A stretch of DNA of 40,315 nucleotides, taken from the NCBI GenBank assembly GCA_026708015.1, contig JAPOVT010000044.1:1-40315 (forward strand). The letters are read 5' to 3'. Under the pieces are notes generated by a model. The model worked only from the letters and a program-made list of their open reading frames with translations, was not told where the DNA came from and searched no databases. Positions within the stretch are counted from its first letter, which is position 1. Each line of letters starts with the position of its first letter. Shown here piece after piece: positions 30,966-40,040 of the stretch. The position numbers were made by a program, and so were the translations under genes. The stretch comes from a bacterium (GTDB lineage Bacteria; Actinomycetota; Acidimicrobiia; Acidimicrobiales; Bin134).

Positions 30966-32378
30966 TTGCGCGTGCGGATTTCTACTGAAGAGCTGTCGAG
31001 TGCGGCGCCGCTTCGTTGGGTTGAGGTTGATTCGGGGCCTGATCGGTTCGATTTGTTCCATCATCTGGAGTCTGTTGGAGGCGGGCATATTCTGCGCCGC
31101 CTCTATAACGGGCCTGATGTTCCGATCCAGCTTGTTGCGACGACTGATGGCATTTCGTGGGCCGAGCTTCGGGTTCCTCGCGGGTTCCAGTTGGCTGATC
31201 TCGATTCTCGTGCGGCCGCCAGCGTGGACTTGTCCGGCGATCGGTGGGTGATCTATGGCCGAGATGTCTACAGCGAGACACCGGGCCCGTTCCAGATTGC
31301 CCGGTCTCCCCAGCAGGACTGGTGTGGTGACCGGGTTTGGTTCTCGGATGATCGTGGTGACTCGTGGGTCGAGATTGACGTGGAGTTGCCCCTTCGCGCT
31401 GAGCCGTTGCCGCCGTTCGTGACCGAGGAATCCGAGGTGCTTGAGGCAGTGGCATCGGGCTCACAAGTTGTGGTTGTCATTCGATGCCGCACCGAGTTGG
31501 ACTTCGAAGCTCTCTTGGTCGACCGGGGCTTGCGGCCCGAGGGAACGACGCTCATGAACTGGTCGATGACAGACGACGGCGTTGCTTTGGAGTTCGTGTC
31601 CAAAAGCTCCTCTAGCCGGATGCGAGAGGAGCGGTTCGCGTCGTTTGGCGCCCTGGGTCTGTGTGCTGAGCAGCAGGATGTGCTGTCGGCCCGTGGACGG
31701 GCGGTGATCAGGGTCTACTCCGGCAGCGGCTCGGTCGCCGAGCAGCAGGCCGAGCACCATCAGTGGGCGTGGAACGTCACGGGGGCGGGCGCAAACGAGG
31801 GTTTTGTTCTGGGCGCGCAAGGCAGTCGGGATGCGCTGCTTTGCTCTCGGGACGGAAGAGACTGGACCACGGAGCCCTTGGGCGAAGTAATGCAGTGGGC
31901 AGACGGACGAGGTGGCAGGCTTTGGGCCGCAAGTGCTGTTGTCGGGGGAATCCGGATCGACTGCATCAGCTGTGGAGATGGCAGAACTCCAGCTGCTTTC
32001 CTAGACGGCATCGAAGACCTCAAGAGCTTCTCTTCGGGGCCGGCCGGGTTGGCCGCTGCTGTTTTGCCCGCCGACAAGGCCAATCGCACAGCCTCCGACG
32101 GGTCGGTCTCGGCGGGCAACATCTGGGTGGGCTGGTCCGCTGACGGCAGCGAGTGGGGATGGCAGCGATCTGTTGAGGCATTCGGAATCGACCCTCACAA
32201 GGTGCTCGATTTGGAACTGGCTGCAGGAGGGGATTTCATCCTTGCCAGAGTGCGGGCAACGGGCATCTCAAGGGCGGCACCCGCCGACCGAGGCGCCGGC
32301 AATCGATTGCGCCCTGGCTTTCGCGGGGGGTTTACTCGATTGCCCGAGCCCCGGTGCTTTCTCGTCCGAGTGCCTTGA
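30966..32378 (+). CDS. Beta-propeller-like protein, paralogue A without signal peptide
   Basis: 470 residues from TTG 30966 (GTG 30972 also possible). Repeated blades of the type LVATTDGISWAEL, WFSDDRGDSWVEI, LCSRDGRDWTTE and VGWSADGSEWGWQ recall BNR/sialidase-type propellers, in which a D-G-x-x-W turn recurs. It ends RCFLVRVP. The lipoproteins at 32418-34700 and 36050-37651 share the fold, the sentence-like order of blades and the ending. Unlike them, this copy starts directly at the first blade (PLRWVEVDSG) and lacks a signal peptide, so it has either lost its export signal or its 5' end. It lies just beyond the mobile-element scar. Confidence 0.75.
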   Translation: MRVRISTEELSSAAPLRWVEVDSGPDRFDLFHHLESVGGGHILRRLYNGPDVPIQLVATTDGISWAELRVPRGFQLADLDSRAAASVDLSGDRWVIYGRDVYSETPGPFQIARSPQQDWCGDRVWFSDDRGDSWVEIDVELPLRAEPLPPFVTEESEVLEAVASGSQVVVVIRCRTELDFEALLVDRGLRPEGTTLMNWSMTDDGVALEFVSKSSSSRMREERFASFGALGLCAEQQDVLSARGRAVIRVYSGSGSVAEQQAEHHQWAWNVTGAGANEGFVLGAQGSRDALLCSRDGRDWTTEPLGEVMQWADGRGGRLWAASAVVGGIRIDCISCGDGRTPAAFLDGIEDLKSFSSGPAGLAAAVLPADKANRTASDGSVSAGNIWVGWSADGSEWGWQRSVEAFGIDPHKVLDLELAAGGDFILARVRATGISRAAPADRGAGNRLRPGFRGGFTRLPEPRCFLVRVP

Positions 32379-32417
32379 ACAGTGGCGTTCAGGCGCTTTC
32401 ACCTCCCCGGGCGTTCC

Positions 32418-34700
32418 TCATCTGACCCTGGCGATGAACCAGCGCGGGGGTTGGGGAGAAGAGCTCGTGCTTGTCGACCGGCCGTCTTCGCCGGGCAGTG
32501 CGTCGGAACCATCGGGGCCGTAGGTCCGGATGTCGCTGGCCCGGTAGGTCACCACTTGGGCGATCACGAAATCGCCGCCGACGGCCACATTGACGCTGGT
32601 GAACGCGTTCTCTTCTGCGGTGAGGCCGGTGAGGCCGAAGGCGTCGGGAAATGTCTGCCACGCCCAGTTGGTGCCGTCGGCCGACCAGCCCACCACTGGT
32701 CCAGGCCGCTCGAGTCGGGCGGCCAGATCGGTTGCGGGGTCGCCGAAAGCGCTCATTATCCACAGGAACAGCTCCTCGCGGCTGAACGCCACGAGGTCGT
32801 CGCCGGTGTCGGGGTCCAAGAATACAATCAGGTCGTCGAAGTTGTCGCCGTTGTCGCCGACTTCAACCTGCCGCACGCCTTCGGGCAGCGGGTTCTCCTC
32901 GTCGAAATCATCCAGGTCGAATACGTATACCGCGGCGTCTTGCGACAAGTCCCACAGGGTGATGCCGCCTTCAGGCTCGTTGTAGCGCAGCTCGTAGCCG
33001 TCCTTTTCAATCCGCAATTCAGGGAAAGTTAGGGATCCGATGGGCGTCCCCGGCTGGGCTACGGCGGCGACGCCCGCGGGACCGACTGACAGGCCGCTGA
33101 TCCAGCTGATGCCGCCGGGGAGGGTCGCCACCGGAGCAGGACCGAAAACGCCGGGGAAGCGCTCCACGCGGAGCGGGCCGTAGGACGGGTCGGTGGTCCA
33201 GATCACCCCCGAATCACCCGTGCTGAACGCGGTGCCCTCAAAGTCCCCAACCTCGACGGGACTCTCGCTCCACTGGCGGCCATCGGGTGAGAACAGGCGG
33301 ATGCTCCGTTCATCGCCGAACAGGGTCAGATAGAAGCCATCGGACGCGCCATAGCCGGTCGCATCCCAGCTCGGATACTCGGCCACCAGCTCAGCAGGGC
33401 CGCCGTCGCTGAAGAAGACGCCGAGGCGGAGAAGAACCACGTTGGGGGGACGAAACGGCTGGTCTTGGGGCTCGGCAGCATCGGGTGGCGCGGGAAACCA
33501 CGCGGCCACCACCATGCGTTCTCCGGCAGCCATCGCGGCGACTGACCCCGAAACGCCATCGGGGGCATCGGCGCTGAAGTCCAGCTCAGTCCACGAGGCC
33601 CCTCGGTCGTCGGAGAAGAAGACCTGAACGGCGGGGACCTCGACGGGCTCCGCGCTGTCCAGGACCAGTCCCGAGACCAGCCAGCGGCTGCCGCCGACGT
33701 CGATGTGCCGGGGAAGGAAGCTGTCGGACGGCATGGGGACCTCAGCCCAGTCCACGCCGTTCTTGGTGACCATCACCCGGTTGTCACCGGGACGAAGCGT
33801 TGACAACAGCACCCGCCCGTCGCCGACCGACTCGAGTCGGATCAACTCGTCCCAATCCGGGCCGAGAGCCTCATCAGGATCGAACGCTGTCCAGGTGAGC
33901 GCCGGCCCGGTGGAGATTGCCTCGGGAGTGCCCGCGGGAGCGAATTCGGGCACATCCGACTCGGCAGCGGGAGCGGGCGGAGTCGCCGCCTCCTCTTCGA
34001 TAGCGTCAGCAGGCACGCTCTGCGCCGGAGAGGGAATGGGTGGGGCAGTGGGATCAACCGCATCCTCGCCAACGAGCCAGTTGCTTAGATCGTCGCTTAT
34101 GTCGGCGGGAACTTCAGGAAATGGTGGTTCAGACTCGTTGTCTACAAGCGGGAATACAATTCCCCGTTCCGGATGGTCAAGGATCCAACCTTGCGGCGTG
34201 GTGAAGTACCACTCGTTGCCGTCGGCCCGAGTGTTGTGCCAAACGCCTTCGAGGGGATCGTTGTTTGGCTGTAGGTAAATGACACTTTGAGAACCGATAG
34301 GCAGTATGGAGCGCAATTGCTCGACATCCGAGTCCATTGGCCTGGGCACCTGAACGAAATATCTTGTCTTGTCGCCTGCATCAAACTCGAGGTTGAGGGT
34401 CACGCCTTCAGGTTCAGTCTCAGAAGCGCCAAAAAAGCGGCCGTTCTCGACATCAATCAGCGTGGCTTCAACGACGATTGTTGAGCGCTCGGCCAGATCC
34501 TCGACAGTGGCGGCTGGATTGTATTCGATAGCGAATGACTGAAAGTACAAATCGTAGGTATAGGCAAATGCTTCATCAGTATCGGTACTGGTACCGCATG
34601 CAACCGCCATCAAAGATGCGATGGTGACTGCAAGACCTCGAAGCAAGCGATAGTGAATTCGGAGACTAGCCAGCTTCTGAGTTGTCGAGGTTGTGCGCAT
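32418..34700 (-). CDS. Beta-propeller-like lipoprotein, paralogue B
   Basis: 760 residues from ATG 34700, which overlaps the TGA of the kelch-like gene (TGATG). Signal: MRTTSTTQKL, LAVTIASLMAVAC lipobox, CGTSTDTD. The N-terminal 230 residues (threshold-like text EDLAERSTIVVEATLIDVENG, later a Pro/Ala/Glu linker) are unique to this copy. The rest follows paralogue C: LESVGDGRVLLSTL, FFSDDRGASWTEL, LFSPDGRQWSE, VGPAGVAAVAQPG, VVGWSADGTNWAWQTFPDAFGLTG and the ending RWFIARVR. An insert at about 560-650 reads RIEKDGYELRYNEPEGG and FLDPDTGDDLVAF. It is surface-exposed by inference; function unknown. Confidence 0.82.
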   Translation of the reverse strand: MRTTSTTQKLASLRIHYRLLRGLAVTIASLMAVACGTSTDTDEAFAYTYDLYFQSFAIEYNPAATVEDLAERSTIVVEATLIDVENGRFFGASETEPEGVTLNLEFDAGDKTRYFVQVPRPMDSDVEQLRSILPIGSQSVIYLQPNNDPLEGVWHNTRADGNEWYFTTPQGWILDHPERGIVFPLVDNESEPPFPEVPADISDDLSNWLVGEDAVDPTAPPIPSPAQSVPADAIEEEAATPPAPAAESDVPEFAPAGTPEAISTGPALTWTAFDPDEALGPDWDELIRLESVGDGRVLLSTLRPGDNRVMVTKNGVDWAEVPMPSDSFLPRHIDVGGSRWLVSGLVLDSAEPVEVPAVQVFFSDDRGASWTELDFSADAPDGVSGSVAAMAAGERMVVAAWFPAPPDAAEPQDQPFRPPNVVLLRLGVFFSDGGPAELVAEYPSWDATGYGASDGFYLTLFGDERSIRLFSPDGRQWSESPVEVGDFEGTAFSTGDSGVIWTTDPSYGPLRVERFPGVFGPAPVATLPGGISWISGLSVGPAGVAAVAQPGTPIGSLTFPELRIEKDGYELRYNEPEGGITLWDLSQDAAVYVFDLDDFDEENPLPEGVRQVEVGDNGDNFDDLIVFLDPDTGDDLVAFSREELFLWIMSAFGDPATDLAARLERPGPVVGWSADGTNWAWQTFPDAFGLTGLTAEENAFTSVNVAVGGDFVIAQVVTYRASDIRTYGPDGSDALPGEDGRSTSTSSSPQPPRWFIARVR

Positions 34701-35914
34701 CAGGGAGTCCACATGAACGCGTCTGCGAGCAGGGCGCCGCCGCCGGGTCCGTACTCGGCGCCGCCGACGACCATGGTCGCATCATTTATTGACGCGGCTC
34801 GGCGTGCAATGAACGTTTGATTGTTGGGATCGTTTGAGCCCGGGTCGGATTCGGGGTCGAGCGGTGGGAGGTCGAACCACTCATCGGTGGTGGCATCAAA
34901 GAACGGGCCTCTCGTGCTTCGGGCGACCAGGTCGGTGTCCGAGACGCCGCCGTTGACCCAGATGCCCTTGCGGCCCTGTCCTGGCGCTTTCGGGAGCTCG
35001 CTCCACTCGTTGGCGGTCGTGTCGAATACCGCACCGTAGGGTATGCATCGGTCGAAGTTGTTGTTGGTGCCGCCGTCGGCGCAGCCGAGAACCGGCGCGA
35101 TCAACCGATGCCCATCGACCAATTCCGGGCCGGGGCCAATTGTGTCAGCGGTCGGCAGGGCGGGCCAGGCACCGTTTTGGTATCGGGCGGCTCGGGTGTA
35201 GGAAGGCCCGTCGGCGCCGCCGGGAGAGTCAACCAGCGCCTTGTCGAAGAGAAAGAGCGCTTCGCCATTCCACACCATCGATCGATTGAAGCCAGGGCCG
35301 AGGGGATCGTCGGGCAATTCCCTCCACGACTCGAGCGCGGGGTCAAATTCCCAGTCCGGCGCCGTCCCGTTCTCATCGGTCGTTGCATACAACACGATTT
35401 TGTCGCCGACGGCGGCAATTGACCACGAACCGTGCGGGAAGGCCTCAAACGGCAGGCCGACCTTGTTCCAGGCGTCGTCGCCCATGTGGTAGGACACCAG
35501 CTCGCGCCTCACCGCCCCGAAGCCTCGGGTGAGGGCGAACACCTGGTCGCCGACCACAGCAGTGTTGGCAAGGAGCGTCGCAACCGGCAGGTCCGCGATC
35601 GGACGCCACTCGTTCAACGAGCGATCGAAAGCCGCCCCATCAGCAAAGGCGACCGAGTCGCCGATACTGCAATCAGCGCCTGGGGGGCACAAGTAGTCAG
35701 TGCCGCCGAACACGATCACCTGGTCCCCGACGCCGACAACGTTCGCATCGTCTCGGCCACTCAACGGTGGGTCGGGCAGCCTCACCCAGCCGCCGCGATC
35801 GGCCAGATCAATCGGCATGTCCGGACCGCAACAGGCCAAGCCCAGCACCGCCGCACAGAGAATTCTTAGGCTGAACCTCACAGCACCCACGATAATTTGA
35901 CGACCACCGACCAC
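34700..35914 (-). CDS. Kelch-like repeat lipoprotein
   Basis: 404 residues from GTG 35914; GTGs at residues 9 and 12 are alternatives and would give a shorter signal peptide (VRFSLRILCAAVLGLAC lipobox). The mature part has five to six kelch-type units: VGDQVIVFGGTD..SLNEWRPIADLP, VGDQVFALTRGF..DDAWNKVGLP, VGDKIVLYATTD..LESWRELPDD, WNGEALFLFDKA, FDTTANEWSELPKA and TTDEWFDLPPLD. Such repeats build a beta-propeller used for binding. It is translationally coupled to paralogue B downstream, so the two propeller lipoproteins are probably made together. Confidence 0.82.
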   Translation of the reverse strand: MVGGRQIIVGAVRFSLRILCAAVLGLACCGPDMPIDLADRGGWVRLPDPPLSGRDDANVVGVGDQVIVFGGTDYLCPPGADCSIGDSVAFADGAAFDRSLNEWRPIADLPVATLLANTAVVGDQVFALTRGFGAVRRELVSYHMGDDAWNKVGLPFEAFPHGSWSIAAVGDKIVLYATTDENGTAPDWEFDPALESWRELPDDPLGPGFNRSMVWNGEALFLFDKALVDSPGGADGPSYTRAARYQNGAWPALPTADTIGPGPELVDGHRLIAPVLGCADGGTNNNFDRCIPYGAVFDTTANEWSELPKAPGQGRKGIWVNGGVSDTDLVARSTRGPFFDATTDEWFDLPPLDPESDPGSNDPNNQTFIARRAASINDATMVVGGAEYGPGGGALLADAFMWTP

Positions 35915-36049
35915 GGTCGGTTCCAGGGCATGCCCACAACCGCTCCAATCCCACCAAAGGAGCGTCTTGCAGTCCCGCTATATGTCATCGATTCTCTGTC
36001 AAGAAGAAGCTGGTGTACGTTCAGGAGTTGCAAACTCCTCACTTGCCGC

Positions 36050-37651
36050 TCAGCCCGCCTTGGCGATGAACCAGCGCGAGGGATGCGGGATTTCGCAAGT
36101 GGAGGTGGAAGTCGGCGCAGATGCAGCGGGAGCTCTCCTTTCGAACGAATCGGCCGGGAGTGCAGATTCACACGCCTGGACATCCATGGTTTGAATCAAT
36201 TTGATAAGAGCGACGGCATAGTCGTCTCCGACGGCAAGATCGACGTCGGAGACCTCAATCCCACCGTTGGCGAGCCCTGTGAGGTTGAAGGCGTCGGCCA
36301 CGGTCTGCCACTGCCAGTTGGTCCCGTCTTTTGACCAGCCGATCCATTTCCCAGCCTTGTCGAACTCGGTCAGCTCGCCGGAATCCGCCGCAATGTCCAA
36401 CGCAGTGTCTGGATCGGCGAGCGCGAGTATGCCCGCTGGGCCCACGGCCAGCGCTTCGACCGAGCTGACTCCATCGGGGATGGGAAGCACCTGGTCTGGG
36501 CCCCAGACACCGTCGAAACGCTCCACCCGGTACTGCCCGCCCACACCGCCAGTTGACCAAAGGAGCCCCTCCGGATTCTCGCCGATCTGGTAGTTCTCGA
36601 AATCGGCAGTAGTCGCGCTCCAATGGCGCCCGTCAGGCGAGAAGACCAACAAGTCGTCTTCGGAACCCGCCGGGGATCCGAAGACGACGAACAGGCGGAA
36701 GCCGTCGGCTGCGCCATAGCCGTACGCATGCAGTCCGCCCGGGTAGTCGGCCACCAGCTCGGGGGAGCCCCCGTCGCTGTAGAAGACCAAGAGGCGGCTG
36801 CCGATCGGATCAGACAGCATTGCTGACTCATCTCCGGTCAGCTCAAAGCTGTCGGGCGCCGAAGAGCCTTCCACCGTGAACGTCAACGTGGTTCCCTCCA
36901 CGCTTGTGGCAATGACCTCCTCCTCGTCATGGACAAAGCCCCGAGCCACAATCAGCTCGGTCAAAGCCAGCTTGTCCTGCTTGACCGCCAACACCATGCG
37001 CTCCTGAGAAACCATGGCTGCTACCAACAAACGGGGTCTGGGGCCTGCGCCGGCGCGGAAGTCCAACTCGGCCCAGTCGGTGCCCTGGTCGTCGGAGAAG
37101 AATGCCCGCGTGACGGGCTTCGACCCACTCTGGTCGCGGCCGGCGACCAGCCAGCGGTCTCCGGCGATGTCGATGCTGTCGAGCCGGTCGAGGGCAGCCG
37201 GCAAGGGAACCTCGGACCAACTCGACCCGTCGCCAGAAACCAGCGCCGAGTGCCGGCCTGAGGCAAAGGCCCGGGCGATCACCCGCCCGTCGCCCACCGG
37301 CTCGATGGAATTGATCTCGGCGTGATTCGGCCCGAACACGCCGAGGGGATCGAACTCGACCCATTTGAGCGCTGACCCGGAGGAAACGCCCTCAGAGACG
37401 GCTGCTCTGCTGTCCGCGCGGCTGAAAGCGTCTTCGGGCGCGGCCGGCGAATCGGCCACGATTACCTCGCTGGATCCCGATGAGCCGCACCCTGTGAGCC
37501 CGCCAGTCAAGAGGCCAAGGGCGGCGGCGACAAGAGTCGCCGCTCGGATATTCCCCCTTGGGCGTTCATTGCTCAGACCAGTCTTCCATGCCCCATTGGC
37601 TGGCTTGTGGCCCTTCATTTGCTCGCTGCACTTTGGGCCTGTGACGGTCAT
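36050..37651 (-). CDS. Beta-propeller-like lipoprotein, paralogue C
   Basis: 533 residues from ATG 37651, overlapping the stop of the upstream lipoprotein gene (ATGA); ATG 37618 is an alternative. Signal: IRAATLVAAALGLLTGGLTGC lipobox, CGSSGSSE. Blades: IEPVGDGRVIARAF, LVSGDGSSWSEVPLP, FFSDDQGTDWAEL, VFSPDGRHWSATT, LLWSTGGVGGQYRVERFDGVWGP, VGPAGILALADP and IGWSKDGTNWQWQTVADAFNLTG, ending RWFIAKAG. It is the more compact relative of paralogue B. The shared, widely spaced DG..W and SDD.G..W motifs suggest an old duplication. A longer reading to 38176 covers the upstream gene in another frame and was rejected. Confidence 0.82.
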   Translation of the reverse strand: MTVTGPKCSEQMKGHKPANGAWKTGLSNERPRGNIRAATLVAAALGLLTGGLTGCGSSGSSEVIVADSPAAPEDAFSRADSRAAVSEGVSSGSALKWVEFDPLGVFGPNHAEINSIEPVGDGRVIARAFASGRHSALVSGDGSSWSEVPLPAALDRLDSIDIAGDRWLVAGRDQSGSKPVTRAFFSDDQGTDWAELDFRAGAGPRPRLLVAAMVSQERMVLAVKQDKLALTELIVARGFVHDEEEVIATSVEGTTLTFTVEGSSAPDSFELTGDESAMLSDPIGSRLLVFYSDGGSPELVADYPGGLHAYGYGAADGFRLFVVFGSPAGSEDDLLVFSPDGRHWSATTADFENYQIGENPEGLLWSTGGVGGQYRVERFDGVWGPDQVLPIPDGVSSVEALAVGPAGILALADPDTALDIAADSGELTEFDKAGKWIGWSKDGTNWQWQTVADAFNLTGLANGGIEVSDVDLAVGDDYAVALIKLIQTMDVQACESALPADSFERRAPAASAPTSTSTCEIPHPSRWFIAKAG

Positions 37652-39759
37652 GGCACCCCGTCCTGATCGTGTGTTCTGGGCGGTGTCCAGCCTTCTTGAT
37701 GGCTGTCCAGAAGCCGGTCGAGTTCCATGTGGCACCACTCGTCGGTGCGCAGCCTCCAGCCGTTGTCCTCGACCGCGGCTTTGCGGCCGTAGGTCAGTCC
37801 CCACTGCCCGCGGGGCATCGTGATGTCCCAGCGCACCGCGTCGTCGGTCGATGTTGACGCCCTGATTGTGTAGGGCGCGGTCGGCAGGGGGCTCAGGCTC
37901 GCCCGCAGGGCCGCGCCGGGCGTTGGGAACCCCTCGTCGGGCGGTTCGGGCACCTCGTGTTCGGCCGCCGATGTCATTGGGCATTCCGAGAAGGCGGCCG
38001 GCGCCTGAAGCTCTTCGTGCTCGCGGGCCACGTTTTGCTTGACGGTGGCGCTGTTGCTGTCGCTGGTCAGGCACCATCGGGCGTGTTCGATCTGCCACAG
38101 CCCGCCGCCGACGCGGCGGGCCTGCACAGTGCCGAGGTGTATAGTGCCGTCGGAGTCCTCGATTGCGATCCGCCATTTGTCGTACCCGTGGCCGCGCTCG
38201 GCGACCTTGATGTCATAGAGGGGCTCTGACAGATCCCCGAGTTGGGCCAGCAGCGCCCCGTTGGCGGTCTCGAAACCCCCAGCATTGGACCTGCCGGCAC
38301 TGTCGATGCCAGGAACCTCAGGCGTGTCATCGCTGGCGAATGACGACCCGGCGAGACACGGGAACGAATCGCGCCACTCCACCGACATCGCCGGATCGCC
38401 CGTCGCTGTCAGGGGTTTGGGCGGGAAGTGGAGCCCGTCGTACACCCAGCGCTCGCCCAGCGGCCGCGAGAGTTCGACGCTCACCGCTGCGGACGGGTTG
38501 TCCGGGCAGGTGGCCATTCCTGCGACGGGCACCACGGCAAAGGCCACCAGCACGGCTTCGCCGGTCTCGATGACCTGGGGGCCTCTGAGCGCGTCTCCCA
38601 TCACGCGGCTGCTGGCGCATCCCTGCTCGGTAACCAGCACATCAATGGTGGTGTCGGCGGGACCGGGCATCGAGTCGATGTCGAGTTGCACCTCGACGCG
38701 GGCAAGCCCGGGCGGCAACGGGATCACCGGCTCGCACGGCAGGCCCGAAGCATGCCCCGAGAAGATCCACCGGTCGCCGCGCCGCTCGACGCCGGCGACA
38801 CCGAAGCTGTCGCCCCACAGGGCCGCGAACGTGGCGCTGTGGTCGTTGATGCTGATCACGACCCATCGACCCCGCGGCAAATGCTCGTCCACATCGGCGT
38901 CCAACTCGGCCCGCAGCGCGTCCACCGCCGGATGGTGAACCTCGTCGATGGATGGCGGGTCGATCAACTGCGAGTAACGCACCACAGGAGTTCCCGCACA
39001 CGACACCAGAGGATCCTCCACAGCCAGATCCGGGATCACGTCCAACGGCCCCGCCGGGGGCTGCGGTGTGCGGGTGACATCCACGCACAGCGCCGATTGG
39101 TCCGGCACCCGCTCCGCGATCTCGGCCAGCGCGCCCACCGGCGGGTTCACCAGATAAAGGGTCACCCGCTGGCGCTTGATGTCGTATCCCGTGCCGTCCA
39201 GACCGAATCCGTTCCAGTCCTCCCGCGAGATGGACTCCCAGATCTCGTCCCGCATGGCTTCCACCTCCAGTTCGCTGAACCGGGCCTGCACCACGTCGAT
39301 CACCACGTCGTCGCGCTCGCCCAGAGGCCGGTGATCGGTGATCGGCGGACGCGGGTCCACGGCGGGGTAGTCGTCGGGGGAGGGGCGCCGGGCCAAGATC
39401 GCGGCCCGGTGCGGCTCGGGGTCGTCGGTGAAAGCGATCATCAGCACCCCACCGCTGTCACGGTCGGTCCACCGCCCGGCGTGTGTGTCAGGGTGCTCCA
39501 TCGCATAGGTGGCCAACACGCCCTTGACGATCGGATCGGCATTCCGGGTGGCACCGAGGGTGCCCTCGAGTCGCGACCTCAGCTCCGGCACATCCTCGCA
39601 ATTCGCCAAACCGGCCGGAACGTCGGGCCCATCCTGCGGCCCGGCCCCCAACGGTGCGGGCTCGACCCCACCAACCACCACATCGCCGGAGCCCGCCCCG
39701 CCACAGCCCACCGCGAGCACCGCCGCGGCCAAGAACACCGCCAACACCCTCACACCCAT
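37648..39759 (-). CDS. Large lipoprotein of unknown function
   Basis: 703 residues from ATG 39759. Signal: MGVRVLAVFLAAAVLAVGC lipobox, CGGAGSG. The mature part seems to hold several related sub-domains: YEMEHP-like text about residues 85-150 (SGGVLMIAFTDDPEPHRAAILARRP, VVQARFSELEVEAMRDEIWE), a middle part with RWVVISINDHSATFAALWGDSFGVAGVERRGDRWIFSG, and a C-terminal part with YDKWRIAIEDSDGTIHLGTVQARRVGGGLWQIEHARWCL. Many Cys residues suggest disulfides in the extracytoplasmic space. No family is recognised. It is translationally coupled to propeller lipoprotein C (ATGA), so the two probably work together. Confidence 0.78.
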   Translation of the reverse strand: MGVRVLAVFLAAAVLAVGCGGAGSGDVVVGGVEPAPLGAGPQDGPDVPAGLANCEDVPELRSRLEGTLGATRNADPIVKGVLATYAMEHPDTHAGRWTDRDSGGVLMIAFTDDPEPHRAAILARRPSPDDYPAVDPRPPITDHRPLGERDDVVIDVVQARFSELEVEAMRDEIWESISREDWNGFGLDGTGYDIKRQRVTLYLVNPPVGALAEIAERVPDQSALCVDVTRTPQPPAGPLDVIPDLAVEDPLVSCAGTPVVRYSQLIDPPSIDEVHHPAVDALRAELDADVDEHLPRGRWVVISINDHSATFAALWGDSFGVAGVERRGDRWIFSGHASGLPCEPVIPLPPGLARVEVQLDIDSMPGPADTTIDVLVTEQGCASSRVMGDALRGPQVIETGEAVLVAFAVVPVAGMATCPDNPSAAVSVELSRPLGERWVYDGLHFPPKPLTATGDPAMSVEWRDSFPCLAGSSFASDDTPEVPGIDSAGRSNAGGFETANGALLAQLGDLSEPLYDIKVAERGHGYDKWRIAIEDSDGTIHLGTVQARRVGGGLWQIEHARWCLTSDSNSATVKQNVAREHEELQAPAAFSECPMTSAAEHEVPEPPDEGFPTPGAALRASLSPLPTAPYTIRASTSTDDAVRWDITMPRGQWGLTYGRKAAVEDNGWRLRTDEWCHMELDRLLDSHQEGWTPPRTHDQDGVP

Positions 39760-40040
39760 TTAGACGACCCGGCCTCCCCCCGAGTTCCCCTCCCGCCGCG
39801 CCGCAGCCTCCCCCCACGTCATCCGGACCTGAGAGAGCGAATCACAAGCACCAAGCCACACCTGCACCCAAGAAGAGAGCAAGAAACCCTCCAGAACGCC
39901 AGCGATCATGCCGTGCAGAAACTGGCACCACCCGAGCAGCTGACAGTTCCGGACTCCGCGAACAGGCCGGGGATGACACCGCAGGCCTGCAAGACCTCGA
40001 AAGAAGCCTCCAACAGACACCGAATCTGGCAGCAGTCCGA

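Noticed and set aside
35977..36002. Promoter for the kelch-like gene (TTGACA ... TATAGC on the minus strand)
   Set aside because: The spacer is only 14 bp, too short for a standard promoter.
36050..38176. Longer 708-codon reading of propeller C
   Set aside because: The extra 5' part overlaps the coupled upstream lipoprotein in another frame and ends before a lipoprotein signal that must be N-terminal.
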